The notes under the pieces are model-generated. The model did no database searches, was not told where the DNA came from, and worked only from the letters and a program-made list of their open reading frames with translations. Shown here one piece after another: positions 10,985-21,986 of a DNA stretch of 64,000 bases. Origin of the DNA: Oehlia diaphana (taxonomy: Eukaryota; Glomeromycota; Glomeromycetes; Glomerales; Glomeraceae); the NCBI GenBank assembly GCA_003833135.1, contig QZLH01000149.1, forward strand, positions 1 to 64,000. Direction: 5' to 3'. Position numbers and translations under genes: made by a program. Numbering within the stretch: position 1 is the stretch's first letter; each line of letters opens with the position of its first letter.

Positions 10985-11480
10985 TGGTACAACGCTCTAT
11001 TGGCATTTTATGATACAAAGAACTTATCGAGAATGTGCCAGTTTTAAAGAGCGATAGGAAGCATTAAGGTTTCTCAGGTAACAGAATATGTAAAAGGATA
11101 GTGGAAATGGAATTTCCTGAATAATCTTTAGGGCAAGACGAACTTATTGAAAGTTGGAGCATAAAAGATTATTGGACTAAGAAACCACCTAAAGACATTA
11201 ATATTATCGTAAAGTTGCCATGCAAGTGCTTGGTATATTTTCGTTATTTGTCCTGCAAAATTTACTCAACACGTCTTTGTTTTAAAGATCTCAACTTGGA
11301 AGAGGAATTGTCATGTACTCTACCACCCGTCATATATTCTCCAAAATGTACTACATCAAAGACTACTACAAAGGAACAACCATAATTGTCAGTATTAAGC
11401 TTAGAGACAACAACAAACTCACATGCCGGATTTCAAGCGGATTTATTGATCTTGGTGATTGAAATTAGAGAAAGCATTTA
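10985..11480 (+). pseudogene. Decayed coding fragment, possibly Crinkler-like
   Basis: One plus-strand frame reads coding-like sequence interrupted by several stops. A stretch includes LIESWSIKDYWTKKPPKDIN and then IIVKLP, with further text KDLNLEEELSCTLPPVIYSP. The 'I..YW..KPPK..I.IIV.LP' pattern recalls the end of the N-terminal domain of Crinkler (CRN) proteins, which are abundant in Rhizophagus. Composition is clearly less AT-rich than the surroundings, as expected for former coding DNA. The family match is by eye over about 25 residues and is tentative; that this is a broken gene is more certain than which gene it was. Confidence 0.35.
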
Positions 11481-11934
11481 GATGAAAAGACAAGGATAGT
11501 AATCCAACAATTTTATAATTATGATATTCTTACCACTTACTATAATTAAGAATTCTACACTAAAGAGCTCGAATTTCAAAATCTTCCATAAAATCAGAAT
11601 CTGTACTCAACTCGACAGACAAAGGAGAAATCTTCTTCATGGGGTAAATAACCATACTCAAAATTATCGTTCAGTCAATTAGTAAATTAAAACTCAGCGA
11701 TATCATATCAAACGAATAAATATATTTATAGCATTATTTATTTAATTTATTGGATAATATCAAATATGTTGCATCTAAAGTTGGAAGGGAATACTAGGCG
11801 CTAGAACAGAATAATATTTACAAGTTTAAGTTTAGCATTTTTACATCATGTAAACAAAAATAATAAAGTTTCTGATTAAGTGAGTGTTTATTTACTGTAT
11901 ATATGGGGATGTCGTGTTGTACAAATCAAAGTTT
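11481..11934. other. Spacer downstream of the molybdate transporter
   Basis: Contains only stop-rich frames. It should include the 3' UTR of the transporter gene, whose stop is at 11935-11937. Nothing else was recognised. Confidence 0.4.
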
Positions 11935-13335
11935 TTAAGCTATATCACTAGATTGGCGATGCTGGAAATAGCGGGTAATAAAGAACAGAAGGCTAACCAG
12001 CATACCACCAATGTATCCAATTCCATCATTTTGGAAGCCGACCAATAATCCTGCTGTTACGATCACTAGGGTAAACTTCTTCTTTTTTGTCTCATCATCA
12101 TCATGATCACTTTTTCTCACGAAATTTCGTGCTGCAGATGATAATTCCGCTCCAGAAACAAAGAGCATTAAACCGAGAATTGACATGGGGAAATAATTTA
12201 AAAGACTAGTTAAAGTCTTTCCAAATAATATTCCAAGAATTAATTTAAAAAATCCAAGAACCAAAATGCTAACTTCGGATCTTGCGCCGAAACGGTATTG
12301 TCCAGCCAGTCCACCCGATCCATGACAATATGGGGTAGAACCGAAAAAACATCCAATAATGTTCATAATTCCGATGGAAATTGAAATTTTTCCAACAGTA
12401 TTCAATGAGGAACGTTCCGGGAACAAATCATTAGCTAATGCTGCTAATGCAATAACAGAATTGAGAGCTGTCAGTGGAAGTTGACCAAGAGATGCACTAA
12501 GAAATCCGACTTTAAATTCTTCTAAAGTTGGGACAATAACTTCAGGATAATTAAATGAGACTGATGGTAATATACTGTCAGATCTAAAAACTTTTATTAG
12601 GGCGATTATTAGCCCAACAATGAATAGAATTAGTGCTGACGGTACTCTTTTTGATGAATAAAATGTGAATACGAATATGAATGATAGAATAGCCCATTCA
12701 TAATTATCATTCCATTTCCAAGAACTACCACCCCAACTACCACTTTTTCGAACCATATCAGCAGCTTTTATTATCAGCGTTACGCCCGCTCCCAATTGAA
12801 TACCCCTGACAACTGGAATAGGTGTCCATTTTTCGATAATTTTAATAGTTCTAGTGATACCAAGAATAAATATCATTGACCCAACACCAATACCTGCTGA
12901 CATGATTTCTCCTATTGATAAATTTGCCGATATTGCAACCGCTGCAATAGCTATATATAGATATTATTAATTTTTTTTTTTAAAAAATAAAGAAAAAAAA
13001 AAGTAAAATTAATGAAATAAATTATCACCTTTCATAGGTTGAACGCACATAGGGATTCGAAACATCAAGCCACTAACGATATTCCATATACCTCCGAATA
13101 TAAGTGATGAAGCCAGAGAAATTTGTCCATTGATTGAAAGAGCTACCAAGATTGGAAGTAAGGTGCCTAAATCTCCAAGACTGCCACTCAATTCAGATAG
13201 AGAAGTGTTCTTTTTCATATGTAATGCTCTCTCTTTAACGGATGAGCGAATATAAAGTAAAGGCTCGTTCCGAAAGGAAAAGCCATGGTTCGAATTTGGC
13301 GATTCATCAATTTCGACAATTTCATGAGATGGCAT
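11935..13335 (-). CDS. MOT1-type molybdate transporter, two exons
   Basis: Predicted exons in transcription order are 13335-13029 and 12950-11935, with one 78-base GT-AG intron, giving 440 residues. The motif ELSGSLGDLGTLLP at residues 48-61 and IPMCVQPMK at 94-102, continuing across the intron as AIAAVA, are hallmarks of the MOT1/SulP-like molybdate transporter family, as is the later GSGGLAGQYRFGARS. Length fits the family (about 450). It is a multi-pass membrane protein with several hydrophobic spans and a cytosolic, partly acidic N-terminus (about 45 residues). Expected role: high-affinity uptake of molybdate at the plasma or an internal membrane, feeding molybdenum cofactor synthesis for nitrate reductase and related enzymes. 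Sulfate transport is less likely because the protein lacks a STAS domain. Confidence 0.9.
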
Positions 13336-14854
13336 GGTTTAAATTTTATTAAGAATATTTGCGGTCATTTTATCAAAAAATTTTTCCATCGTGTGATGAT
13401 ACACCGTATCCGATTTATAACGGTTTTTGAAGTATAGACCAAAAATTTTTTAAATTTAATTGGTTTATAAGTATAAGCAAAAATTTTTGCTGGATCTATT
13501 CGGGATAAAGATAAGATAGTAAAAAGAATATTGTATTTAAACTTTTTACGGATAATATTACATAATAATTATTAAAAAAGTAAATTAAAAAGTTCAAATG
13601 TAAATCGTGATTTACCGTACATAATAAGACTTGATTATCAAAAAAAATCTATACAATTATTTTGATTTTTTTCATACACAATCGGTAAATATTTATGCGG
13701 GAATCCAGACACAGTGTATTATTAGCAAATTTTTCGTAACTCTAATATTGTACTTTAATACTATCGATAACGATAATCTACATTGCATCAAAAAAAAAAT
13801 TTTTCATTTGATATTCTAGAAAACTTGTGATTAAAACTTTATAGTATATATTGATAACGAATTTAATATTATAATATTGAACATCCAGTACAAAATAATG
13901 ATACTAAAGGAATTTAGAAATTATATTTTAGAAAAGACAATTTATGTAGTTTCTTTTCGTTTACAAAATAATTTTGAAAATAAACATACATAGCATATAA
14001 TGTACTTTACTAAGTATAGTAAGTACAGTACAGTCGTATTGTACTGTACTAAATTGTATTGGCACAAACGCATTGTATATTATTTCTCTTGTTATAATAC
14101 AGTATATCTGTCATCAAGAAAAGATAAAAAAATTAAAACTCATCTAACTGCTAACTTATGTTAACCTAAATAAACAGTATCATTAACAATTATGGGCGAT
14201 GTCGGAGATCGCGGGAAAATTGTAATACGTAATAAAGAAATCACAACCAACGCGAAGCAATGACACTTACGTGTCTGATTTTAGAATTGCAGTATATTTT
14301 TGTTTACTACTTTTACATAATTAAATGGTCAAATGCAAAATTTTACCAAAAATAGATGAATTTCCGGATGGGAACGCTAATAAAATTTTCGGAGGAATTG
14401 ACATAAAGATTCTTTAAGTTCTTAGACATAACCAATATAACCACAACTCAATCTGTTTTAATAAATTTTATAATTGATAAAGAATTACCTGTAAACAATT
14501 ATATGAAGTGTAAGGTAAGGATGCAAACAAAACCTAATCTTGAAAAAATGAGGGCTAAACTTTTTCAAATAAATAAATAAAATTTTATTATAAATAAAAC
14601 AAACCTATTTGTTTTTTTAAAAAGAATATACCTATTATAATTTTATTTTTGATATATTAGATTAGATATCAAATACAAAAAAGGAGAAAATGTTTTGCTA
14701 AATTATGTTATAGGGCTAAATTGTTTGCATCTCTAGTGTAGGGAAGACAATGTTAATAGAAGTGAAAGCATTTATAAAAGGATATGGAAGGTATGATGGG
14801 AACTTAATTTCCTGATTAATAAGAAAATGAATTATTGACATTACATACAATATA
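13336..14854. other. Upstream region of the transporter; no gene seen
   Basis: The first 200 bases should hold the transporter promoter. A TGTACTGTACT-type repeat (about 14008-14060) is the only local structure noted. Short frames here are stop-bounded and lack coding character. Confidence 0.4.
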
Positions 14855-15163
14855 CCAGTGTTCGGCATATGACTTGAAATGACCAAATGATTCAATTGAC
14901 AAATGACAAATGACATGTCATTTCAATGCTCAAATGACAAATGACCTTGGTCATTTGAATGTAATTTTGGTCAACATTATAATTTTTGCCTACACTACAT
15001 TCATTATTTTTTAATTATAGTCACATAATTATTTATGCAATAAATATTAGCCAATCAAAATCAAATGATTGAAATGACCAAATGACAAATGATTATGAAT
15101 AATGCCAAATGATTTCATAAATCATTTAAATGGTCAAATGACCAGGTCATTTCCGAACACTGG
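14855..15163. mobile_element. MITE with CCAGTGTTCGG ends
   Basis: The perfect 11-bp terminal inverted repeat CCAGTGTTCGG / CCGAACACTGG is at 14855-14865 and 15153-15163. The interior (309 bp in all) is packed with both orientations of CAAATGAC / GTCATTTG. CAGTGTTCGG-like termini are usual for hAT elements, but no 8-bp target duplication is visible. Non-coding. Confidence 0.5.
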
Positions 15164-15513
15164 TCATTTTTCCGTTTAAGTTCTGGCATCATAAACAATA
15201 AAATTCGGTAATAAATACCATTTGAAACTAAAAAAAAAAAAATATTAAAAATTTTTTTTTTGGCCGCAGATTGCACCGTCTTAAACTCTAAAGTAAACGT
15301 GATGATCACGTTATTCACCTAAGAGGTCAGAGAAACACTCGTGATCACAGTATGTATTTTTTTTCAATATTGCTTGTGAATCTGTTATATTATTTCAATC
15401 ATAATATGAACGGTTTAAATTGTTATCTTATTTTTTATTTAAACACATATTTAATATTTTGAACTCTTGAAAAATTTCATATGTAACTTGTTAAATAGAT
15501 ATACAATAAGTGA
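15164..15513. other. Spacer between MITE and BACK-TLDc gene
   Basis: AT-rich, with A runs at 15229-15245. No gene seen; the downstream part is the presumed 3' UTR of the BACK-TLDc gene. Confidence 0.35.
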
Positions 15514-16374
15514 TTATTTTATAATAACTTGAAATACTTCATAATCATCTACATACATTTTTCTTGGGAAATTACATGTAGGATAGCAAACTGTACAGGT
15601 ACTACACCAAACATAAACAGGATTAATACTATAATTTATATATAAATCATTACAACCAAATACTGGACCACATGTTTTGTGGCAATATATAGAATGTGTC
15701 CTAACAATATTATAAGCGACTGTTGCAGTTTGAAGATTATTTTTATCAGAGAATGAGAAAATAAAACCATTATCTGTAATCTTAAAACCATTACTTGAAT
15801 CCCAAAAAAGTGGATTGTATCCTCCAACTATCTGTTCCGAATTTTTAATTTTTACTACAACTATAGTAGGTCCTTTGTTATCACATTTAGCATGAAATGC
15901 TGCAGCTGTATTGCCATCTCTGCTAGCTCTATATAAAAGATTAAATTTATAAGGAATTCCATTGTAATTTGTGTTATTATCTCTCATGTCAATCCAATTT
16001 GTAAAAAGTTTGATATGTTTTCGATTAATTAGAGTAGAAGCAATAAAACTTCTTGGTAAAAGGTCGAGTGTTGGTTTATATTCGGAATTCAAGTAAGATT
16101 TTAATATTTCTTCTCGCAATTCTTTAGATAAAATCTCTTCATAAGGTTTAACTTTGTTAATATAATCTTCAGAAGGTATTCCATAAAACCTAATTAAGGG
16201 AATAAATTTATAAAGAATTCTTTTAAAAATAATTATATCATTCTTGTTCCATTTAGAGGTGTCTTGATTAAGTTTTTCTTGTGCTAATCCCCATTTGATT
16301 AAACCATCCCAAATTTCAATCTCGTCTAAATTTAAATCATCTTGTTTTAAATAGGGATGGCAACGGTCGGTCAT
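15514..16374 (-). pseudogene. 5'-truncated BACK-TLDc protein gene (BTB part missing)
   Basis: The frame encodes a BACK-like start (LKQDDLNLDEIEIWDGLIKWG pattern, kept here as LKQDDLNLDEIEIW), then FKRILYKFIPLIRFYGI, and a TLDc domain from about residue 105: LPRSFIASTLI, FNLLYRASRDGNTAAAFH, IVVVKIKNSEQIVGGYNP, and the ending YEVFQVI. In Rhizophagus the same architecture normally begins with a BTB domain of about 150 residues and works as a Cul3-type adaptor. Here the first eight codons come from a repeat (tagggatggcaacggtcggt, from 16352) that abuts the BACK domain. No BTB sequence was found upstream. The BACK-TLDc part is intact, so a shortened protein might still be made, but a broken copy is the simpler reading. 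Confidence 0.7.
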
Positions 16375-16600
16375 GGTCGGTCATCGGTCGGTCATAACCG
16401 GTCAAGAACCTTTGACCGACCGACCGACCGTTTGACCGACCGTTTAACCGATCCTGAAAACGTTTGCAAAACGTTTTTTTTTTATGAATTACTTAATAAA
16501 AAAAGTTTTCGCAACCTTTTCTATTAAAATAATTAAAAAACGTTTGCGAAACATTTTTTTANAAATTTAGTTTTTATATTATATATTAACAATTAGCACT
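16352..16600. mobile_element. GGTCGGTCA-rich repeat inserted in the BACK-TLDc gene
   Basis: Begins TAGGGATGGCAACGGTCGG, a terminus style seen in hAT elements, followed by tandem and inverted GGTCGGTCA / TGACCGACC units (16366-16450) and by two related AAAACGTTTGC words (16457-16475, 16537-16550). The right edge is unclear and no target duplication was found. One undetermined base is at 16562. Confidence 0.45.
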
Positions 16601-17629
16601 TTTGTTTGCCATGACGTCAGATTCCGCGCTATTACCGATTTTCGATATAGGACTCTCTACTTTATTTGCGGATCACGAATTAATGGTAATCATGAAACTT
16701 TATTCGTCGACATATTATATCTGGTCAAAATCAAATCAAATCAAATACCTATGTTTCTCAATAGTGTGTTTAAACTTTTGCATACGCAGATACGCTAACG
16801 CATATATAGTGTATATATATGCACATTATGTAAGACTCTATATATTATATAGACAAAAGATTACACTACATAACGAAATTTTCGCTTTTAAAATTTAATG
16901 TGTAACACACTTAAATGTACTCGAGACGTCTAATGCAATTTGTAATCAAGATGTCGTCGACTCAGAACTTAGAATACCTTATTCGATATGGCTGTGTGCA
17001 TAAGATTTTCACGTAAATAAGAGTATAAGGTCATCAAAAGAGCGCATATTTACGACATACTGCGGTATTATGAAGAGCTGGAGAAAATCTTGAAATCTGA
17101 TGCATGCATAGATAGCTGCGGAATTTAATTCACGTGACTAACAAACCATAGGATGATAGATTGACCAGCGTAAATTCTATCTATTTATTTATTTATTTAT
17201 TTATTTATTTTTTAAAAAAAAGAATATTTCTTGATCATATTTAAATACAAATTTAGATTCAAATGAATAAAATGTTCAAAATTCAGAAGGTTGCATGGAT
17301 CGTTACTAGCATTATACGTATAGTACAAGAAAAAAATTATTGATATCAGAAGAAATTTTCCTAACGGGATGCACAATAATTTTAGGGGAATACATATACT
17401 ATTGACTTTTTGGTGACCGATATTTACTCTACCCTCCTCCCTTCTTTATGGTGATAATAAAGAGGTACAATATCTTTCAAATCAAAGTTAATGAATTATG
17501 CTAAATGAGAATTGAAACGGGGGGAATTAAAAATTGGTGAAACGCGTAACAAAAAAGAATAATCAATTAAATTGCTAAAAGAAAAAAAAATGTTGGGGCA
17601 AATTATGTATGGTTCTAAAGAGAAGAGTA
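16601..17629. other. Gene-free region
   Basis: Contains a TTTA microsatellite at about 17180-17208 and no supported gene. The 98-codon plus frame at 16602-16898 shows no domain and is rich in tyrosine and isoleucine as expected of AT-rich noise. Confidence 0.4.
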
Positions 17630-18360
17630 AAAATTTTATTTGGAAAATTTACATTTAATCAAATCAGGATTTCAATGAAAAAGAATTAATCATATTTGTT
17701 CAAATCATTTGAACTCATGCATGTAGATTAATAATAAAAAAAAAATAGACCTGTTCAATTGTCATATTGCAGGATATTAGATAAAATGATAGAATTATTA
17801 ATAATAAAATTAGAACGAATTATCTGTTGCCAAGAAGTATTATGTATTTTAAATTAACCAAATCAGGTTTTTCTTTTGTAAATTTATAAGAATAAAAGGA
17901 TATAATCATATGTTCAAAATCATTTGAGCTCTTGCATAAAAGCAAAATGGCTTTCTGCATTAATAAATAATTAATTTTTTAAAAAAATAAAGTCTATAAT
18001 AAAATAGAACAAAAGAATCTTCTTTTTATTAATAAAGATATTCTATTAAACCAAATTGAACTTTTTTGTTATTTGTGGAAAAAATTAATCATATGCTCTA
18101 AAACATTTGGACTCTTGCATGAAGAAACATCACTGACTGTATAAATATTTTTTTTTTTAAAAAAAAATAAGCCTAGTAAAATAAGCAAGTTATTACCCGT
18201 TTACTAGAGTGTTGATAAGGTAAAAAAACTATATTAGCTAAATTAGGAATTCTTTTGTTCTTTTTGTGAGAAATTTTTTAATCATATGTTCAAAATCTGC
18301 ATAAGTAGAAAAACATTAAACCAAATTAGGCATTCTTTTGTTAAAAACACCAAATCAATT
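17630..18360. repeat. Degenerate tandem repeat, period about 200 bp
   Basis: Four or more diverged units share the phrase AATCATATGTTCAAAATCAT then TTGARCTCTTGCAT (near 17690, 17910, 18090, 18275), preceded by AACCAAATYAGGMWTT and followed by an A/T run with AATAA.CCT. A possible further unit lies near 17265 (aaaatgttcaaaattcagaa). Non-coding. Confidence 0.5.
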
Positions 18361-19787
18361 ATATTAAATTGGATGTAATTTTAGGGTGATTACATACTAA
18401 AATGTATTAAATATATTCAAAATATATTAAAAAAAAAAATAAATATATTAGAAAAAATAATACTACTTTCTTTTGTTATTTAAGTATACAACATTGTTCT
18501 GAAAAATATTATATTCGATTAAAGGAAATTAATAGAGTCTGAAAAAGGTTATTTACTGCGTTACAGATCTAAGGAGATGATCCAAAATCGGAAAAACCCC
18601 ATTGATAACTACATTGTTATGCATTTTATCATTGGTGATTTCATCATTAATCATTAATTAATCTCGTAATAGCGGACTTTGTAATTTCCTGTTTGCCGCG
18701 GCTGCTGTTGTTCAACATATGAAGTTCCATTTTTATCAATAAACTTGTTTTTTTCAACCACAAACCTGTGACCTATATGCATGTAAGTAAACCGTCAAAA
18801 ATCCCAAAGAAAACCTGTTTTATGCATATTCCAACATCTAACAATGAGATAACAAGAGGAAAATCAATGAATATTATTAAAATATGTTCGTTATAACTAT
18901 ATCACAATATGTGTAGATAATTTCCCGAATAATTTGTACCATTGAAAAAAATTTCAACGAGTTAGAATTTTTTTTTTAAAAAAAACAGGTTTATGCCTTC
19001 TTTTTTTTCTTTTCAATTTTAAAATTTATAATTGGCCCTACCAAATGACATAATTATATGCATTTTTTGGAGATAAAATATTATTTGCATCTCGTTTATT
19101 TACCTTTTTAGAGTTTTATTGATACCTTCGTAGAAAGATATACATTCCTTAAGTAGTAATCCGGCAAAATATATCCGATATTGTAAATTGATAATCTTTT
19201 TTTCGTTGGTATACGAAAGCGTTTTTTTACATTATTTTGTAAAAATTTGAAGTTGTTAAATTCTTATCCTTTTTGTCCCTCTATTAAACATGAAAAAAAA
19301 TAGAGGTTGGGACCAGTTAATGTTAACCGGGTAAGGTTTTTTTGGTCGGTTCCAATCTCTAGGAAAAAAAAATATATCACACTACAAACAAATAGATCAA
19401 TCCAGCTTTACTTACATATCATACGAATATATCAAGATTAATGGTATTTTATTCAATAATTTTTTTTTGTTTTCAGATCAGTTTGTTTCTTTTTTTTAAA
19501 AAAAAAAAAAAATAAAAAGATTCGCCGATTAAATTCATCACTTGCGAGTTAGACCTAAGTTTCTTGTTAAAAAAAAAAAAAAAAAAGAATATCCTATTTA
19601 AAAACAAGTTCAACACAAAATAATGTAACGTTAATGATTTCAAATAACTTCGGTTTATTCTGCTTCCGCCCTCATTTTACGTTTTATTTCAATTGTTTCA
19701 CGTTTATTTTGATTAAATATTTATAAATATAATTTTATTATCGAAATATAAAAATAATGACTCTCCCTCTGCTACAATACATTAAGA
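18361..19787. other. Gene-free AT-rich region
   Basis: Holds long A and T runs (19490-19520, 19570-19590) and no coding-like frame or RNA gene that could be recognised. Confidence 0.35.
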
Positions 19788-19799
19788 AAAACCACTCTC

Positions 19800-20262
19800 C
19801 CACTACTCCTCTCTCATCACAATTAGAAAATTTGTTAAAGAAATACCGCTCCCCACCACAATTAGAAAAATTGTTAAAGAAATACCGCTCTCCCCACCAC
19901 AATTAGAAAAATTGTTAAAGAAATACCGCTCTCCCCACCACAATTAGAAAAATTGTTAAAGAAATACCGCTCTCCCACTACAATTAGAAAAATTGTTAAA
20001 GAAATACCGCTCTCCCACCACAATTAGAAAAATTGTTAAAGAAATCCGCTCCCCCACCACAATTAGAAAAATTGTTAAAGAAATACCGCTCTCCCACCAT
20101 AATTAGAAAAATTGTTAAAGAAATACCGCCCCCACCATAATTAGAAAAATTGTTAAAGAAATCCACTCCCCCACCACAATTAGAAAAATTGTTAAAGAAA
20201 TGCCGCACTCCCACCATAATTAGAAAAATTGTTAAAGAAGTACCGCTCTCCCACTATAATAG
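19800..20262. repeat. Minisatellite, about 11 units of 38-44 bp
   Basis: The unit core is CAATTAGAAAAATTGTTAAA followed by GAAATACCGCTCTCCCACCA; eleven cores are visible between 19819 and 20250. Units differ mostly in the length of the C-rich part, so the reading frame shifts between some of them. The core includes the small palindrome CAATTAGAAAAATTG. On the minus strand 73 codons stay open as FFNNFSNCGGG-like repeats, but with no start context or flanking exons this is not called as a gene. Confidence 0.8.
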
Positions 20263-20286
20263 CTACAATTAGAATAGACTAAAAGA

Positions 20287-20350
20287 AAACCAATCTCCTC
20301 ATGGATCTATTTCCAGAGGAGAATTGGTTTCCTTTTTATTTCTTTTTATT
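20287..20350. other. Strong inverted repeat (possible hairpin)
   Basis: AAACCAATCTCCTC (20287-20300) pairs with GAGGAGAATTGGTTT (20336-20350), with a single bulged base and a loop of 35 bases. It lies directly after the minisatellite. Function is unknown. Confidence 0.4.
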
Positions 20351-21779
20351 CTTTAAATAATAAACTTTAAAGAAATAATATCAGTCTTTAATAATAAATT
20401 AAAATGAATAATTCATTGAATGGATAAAATCTTTTCAATAAATATCCTTTCAATAAATATAATTTCATTTTAAATAAATTAATGTATTTATAATATTTTA
20501 ATATTTTATTTTCAATTAAAATAATGTTAAGAATTTTGTAGTCCATAAAATTATAGTCTACAAAATTCAATGATTTGTGAAAGAGATTTTTTTGAAAAAA
20601 ATAATTTTTGAGAATTTTTTTTGGGTTAAAATTTCTAAGGTGTGTGTGTATTATGGAGAATTAAAATAATCTTGGTGGGTTTATATAACAAAATTTATCT
20701 TTCATCATCTATGAATTACAAAATTTATAATTTACACAACAGTATATACAGTATACATCAGTATATTTTTTCTTTTTTTATGACTTTATCACTAGATATA
20801 GTCCCAAAATATCACTATAATCAAGGGTTTATCTTTTTATTAGCCGGGGTGTTTTCCTAAAACTTGTCCCCTATAATTTGGAATCAGAAAAATTTTTGGA
20901 CAAATACAATTAAAATATAAAATATGTAATTTTTGATTTTTGTAATATAAGTTTCAAATATTGATTAAGTAGAGACGTTTTATATAAAAAAAAAATGCAA
21001 GTTACATTAAACGTTTCTGTAATATGTTTAATATAATATAAAAAGAACGAAAGGAAGCATTTGAATATAAAGAAAATGGCCATGGAGCCTTTACAAAATA
21101 TGACTATAACTACATTAAAATGATGAACTATAAATTAAGAATTTGTTTATTAGACGTAGAAATGTAGAATATCTTATTTATCGTTTTTACTCTTTACTGT
21201 AATAAGCTTTAATTAACTTCCCCATTTAAACTCCTCGATTAAGTGATTCAATATCTGAACTAAGTTAATTATGTTTTATTTACTGCGTATAAGTGTTAAT
21301 TTCGTGTCATCTCTTGAAATATTTTCATAAAGCTAAATTTTACATCTTCATTCATCAAACTAAGAATTATTTTATTCTTTGTTAAGCATCCCATTTCAAT
21401 AGAATCTCTAACTTGAAATATTTGATATAACATTCGTTTTTTATCGAAAATGGCAAGATTCTATTCGGACAAGCTCATAAAGTTGTCCACCAATGAATGC
21501 ATTCGAAATCGGACGCTGAATTCATAGGTTTGGGTGTTCCAAGTAGTTACGCCACACTGACAACTTGTTAATGTGCATAAATAAACGAATGGACCGTTAA
21601 TAAAATATAAATTCCTTAAATAACTGAATATTATAATGATTAAGTGCGGCTCGATTTTTATAAAAAGCTAATTTACGTTTGATTAAGTGGAATTGTAGGA
21701 AGATATGATGAAAACAAATGCTGTAATTTCATGGTCGAAAGATTGTGGTAGTTATATATACAATTTTCACGTTCTGTTT
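20351..21779. other. Gene-free region
   Basis: AT-rich, with short frames at 20388-20570 and 20642-20860 that look like noise. A further small inverted pair, TTTTGTAGTCCATAAAA / ATAGTCTACAAAATTC, is at about 20533-20570. No gene was supported. Confidence 0.35.
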
Positions 21780-21795
21780 CACGTGATATCACGTG
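21780..21795. promoter_or_regulatory. Palindrome with two CACGTG E-boxes
   Basis: CACGTGATATCACGTG is a perfect 16-bp palindrome with two CACGTG boxes, 190-207 bases before the ATG of the fumarylacetoacetase-family gene. CACGTG is bound by bHLH factors such as Cbf1/USF types in fungi and animals. A regulatory role here is inference from position and symmetry. Confidence 0.4.
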
Positions 21796-21986
21796 TGAGT
21801 ACACAAGATTATCAGATGATAAAAATGAATTTTTTTCTCCGTTTTGCTTTTTAATAATAATATTTTTGACGCATGTATTTCTTTCGTGAATTTAACAAAA
21901 TTAAGTCAAGTTTATATAATTTTCTACCCCTTAGTTGCGGTTTACCAACCAATACTTTGATTAATCGAAAATTTTCCTCTTCAAGA

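Noticed and set aside
16602..16898. 98-codon plus-strand frame starting MFAMTSDSALLPIF
   Set aside because: No domain or splice context, and the second half is Tyr/Ile/Arg noise. It lies beside a repeat insertion.
19996..20217. 73-codon frame of FFNNFSNCGGG repeats
   Set aside because: Unit lengths that are not multiples of three break the frame elsewhere in the same array, so the repeat is not maintained as protein.
19800..20262. CRISPR-like array
   Set aside because: Repeats are head to tail with no unique spacers, in a eukaryotic genome; it is a minisatellite.
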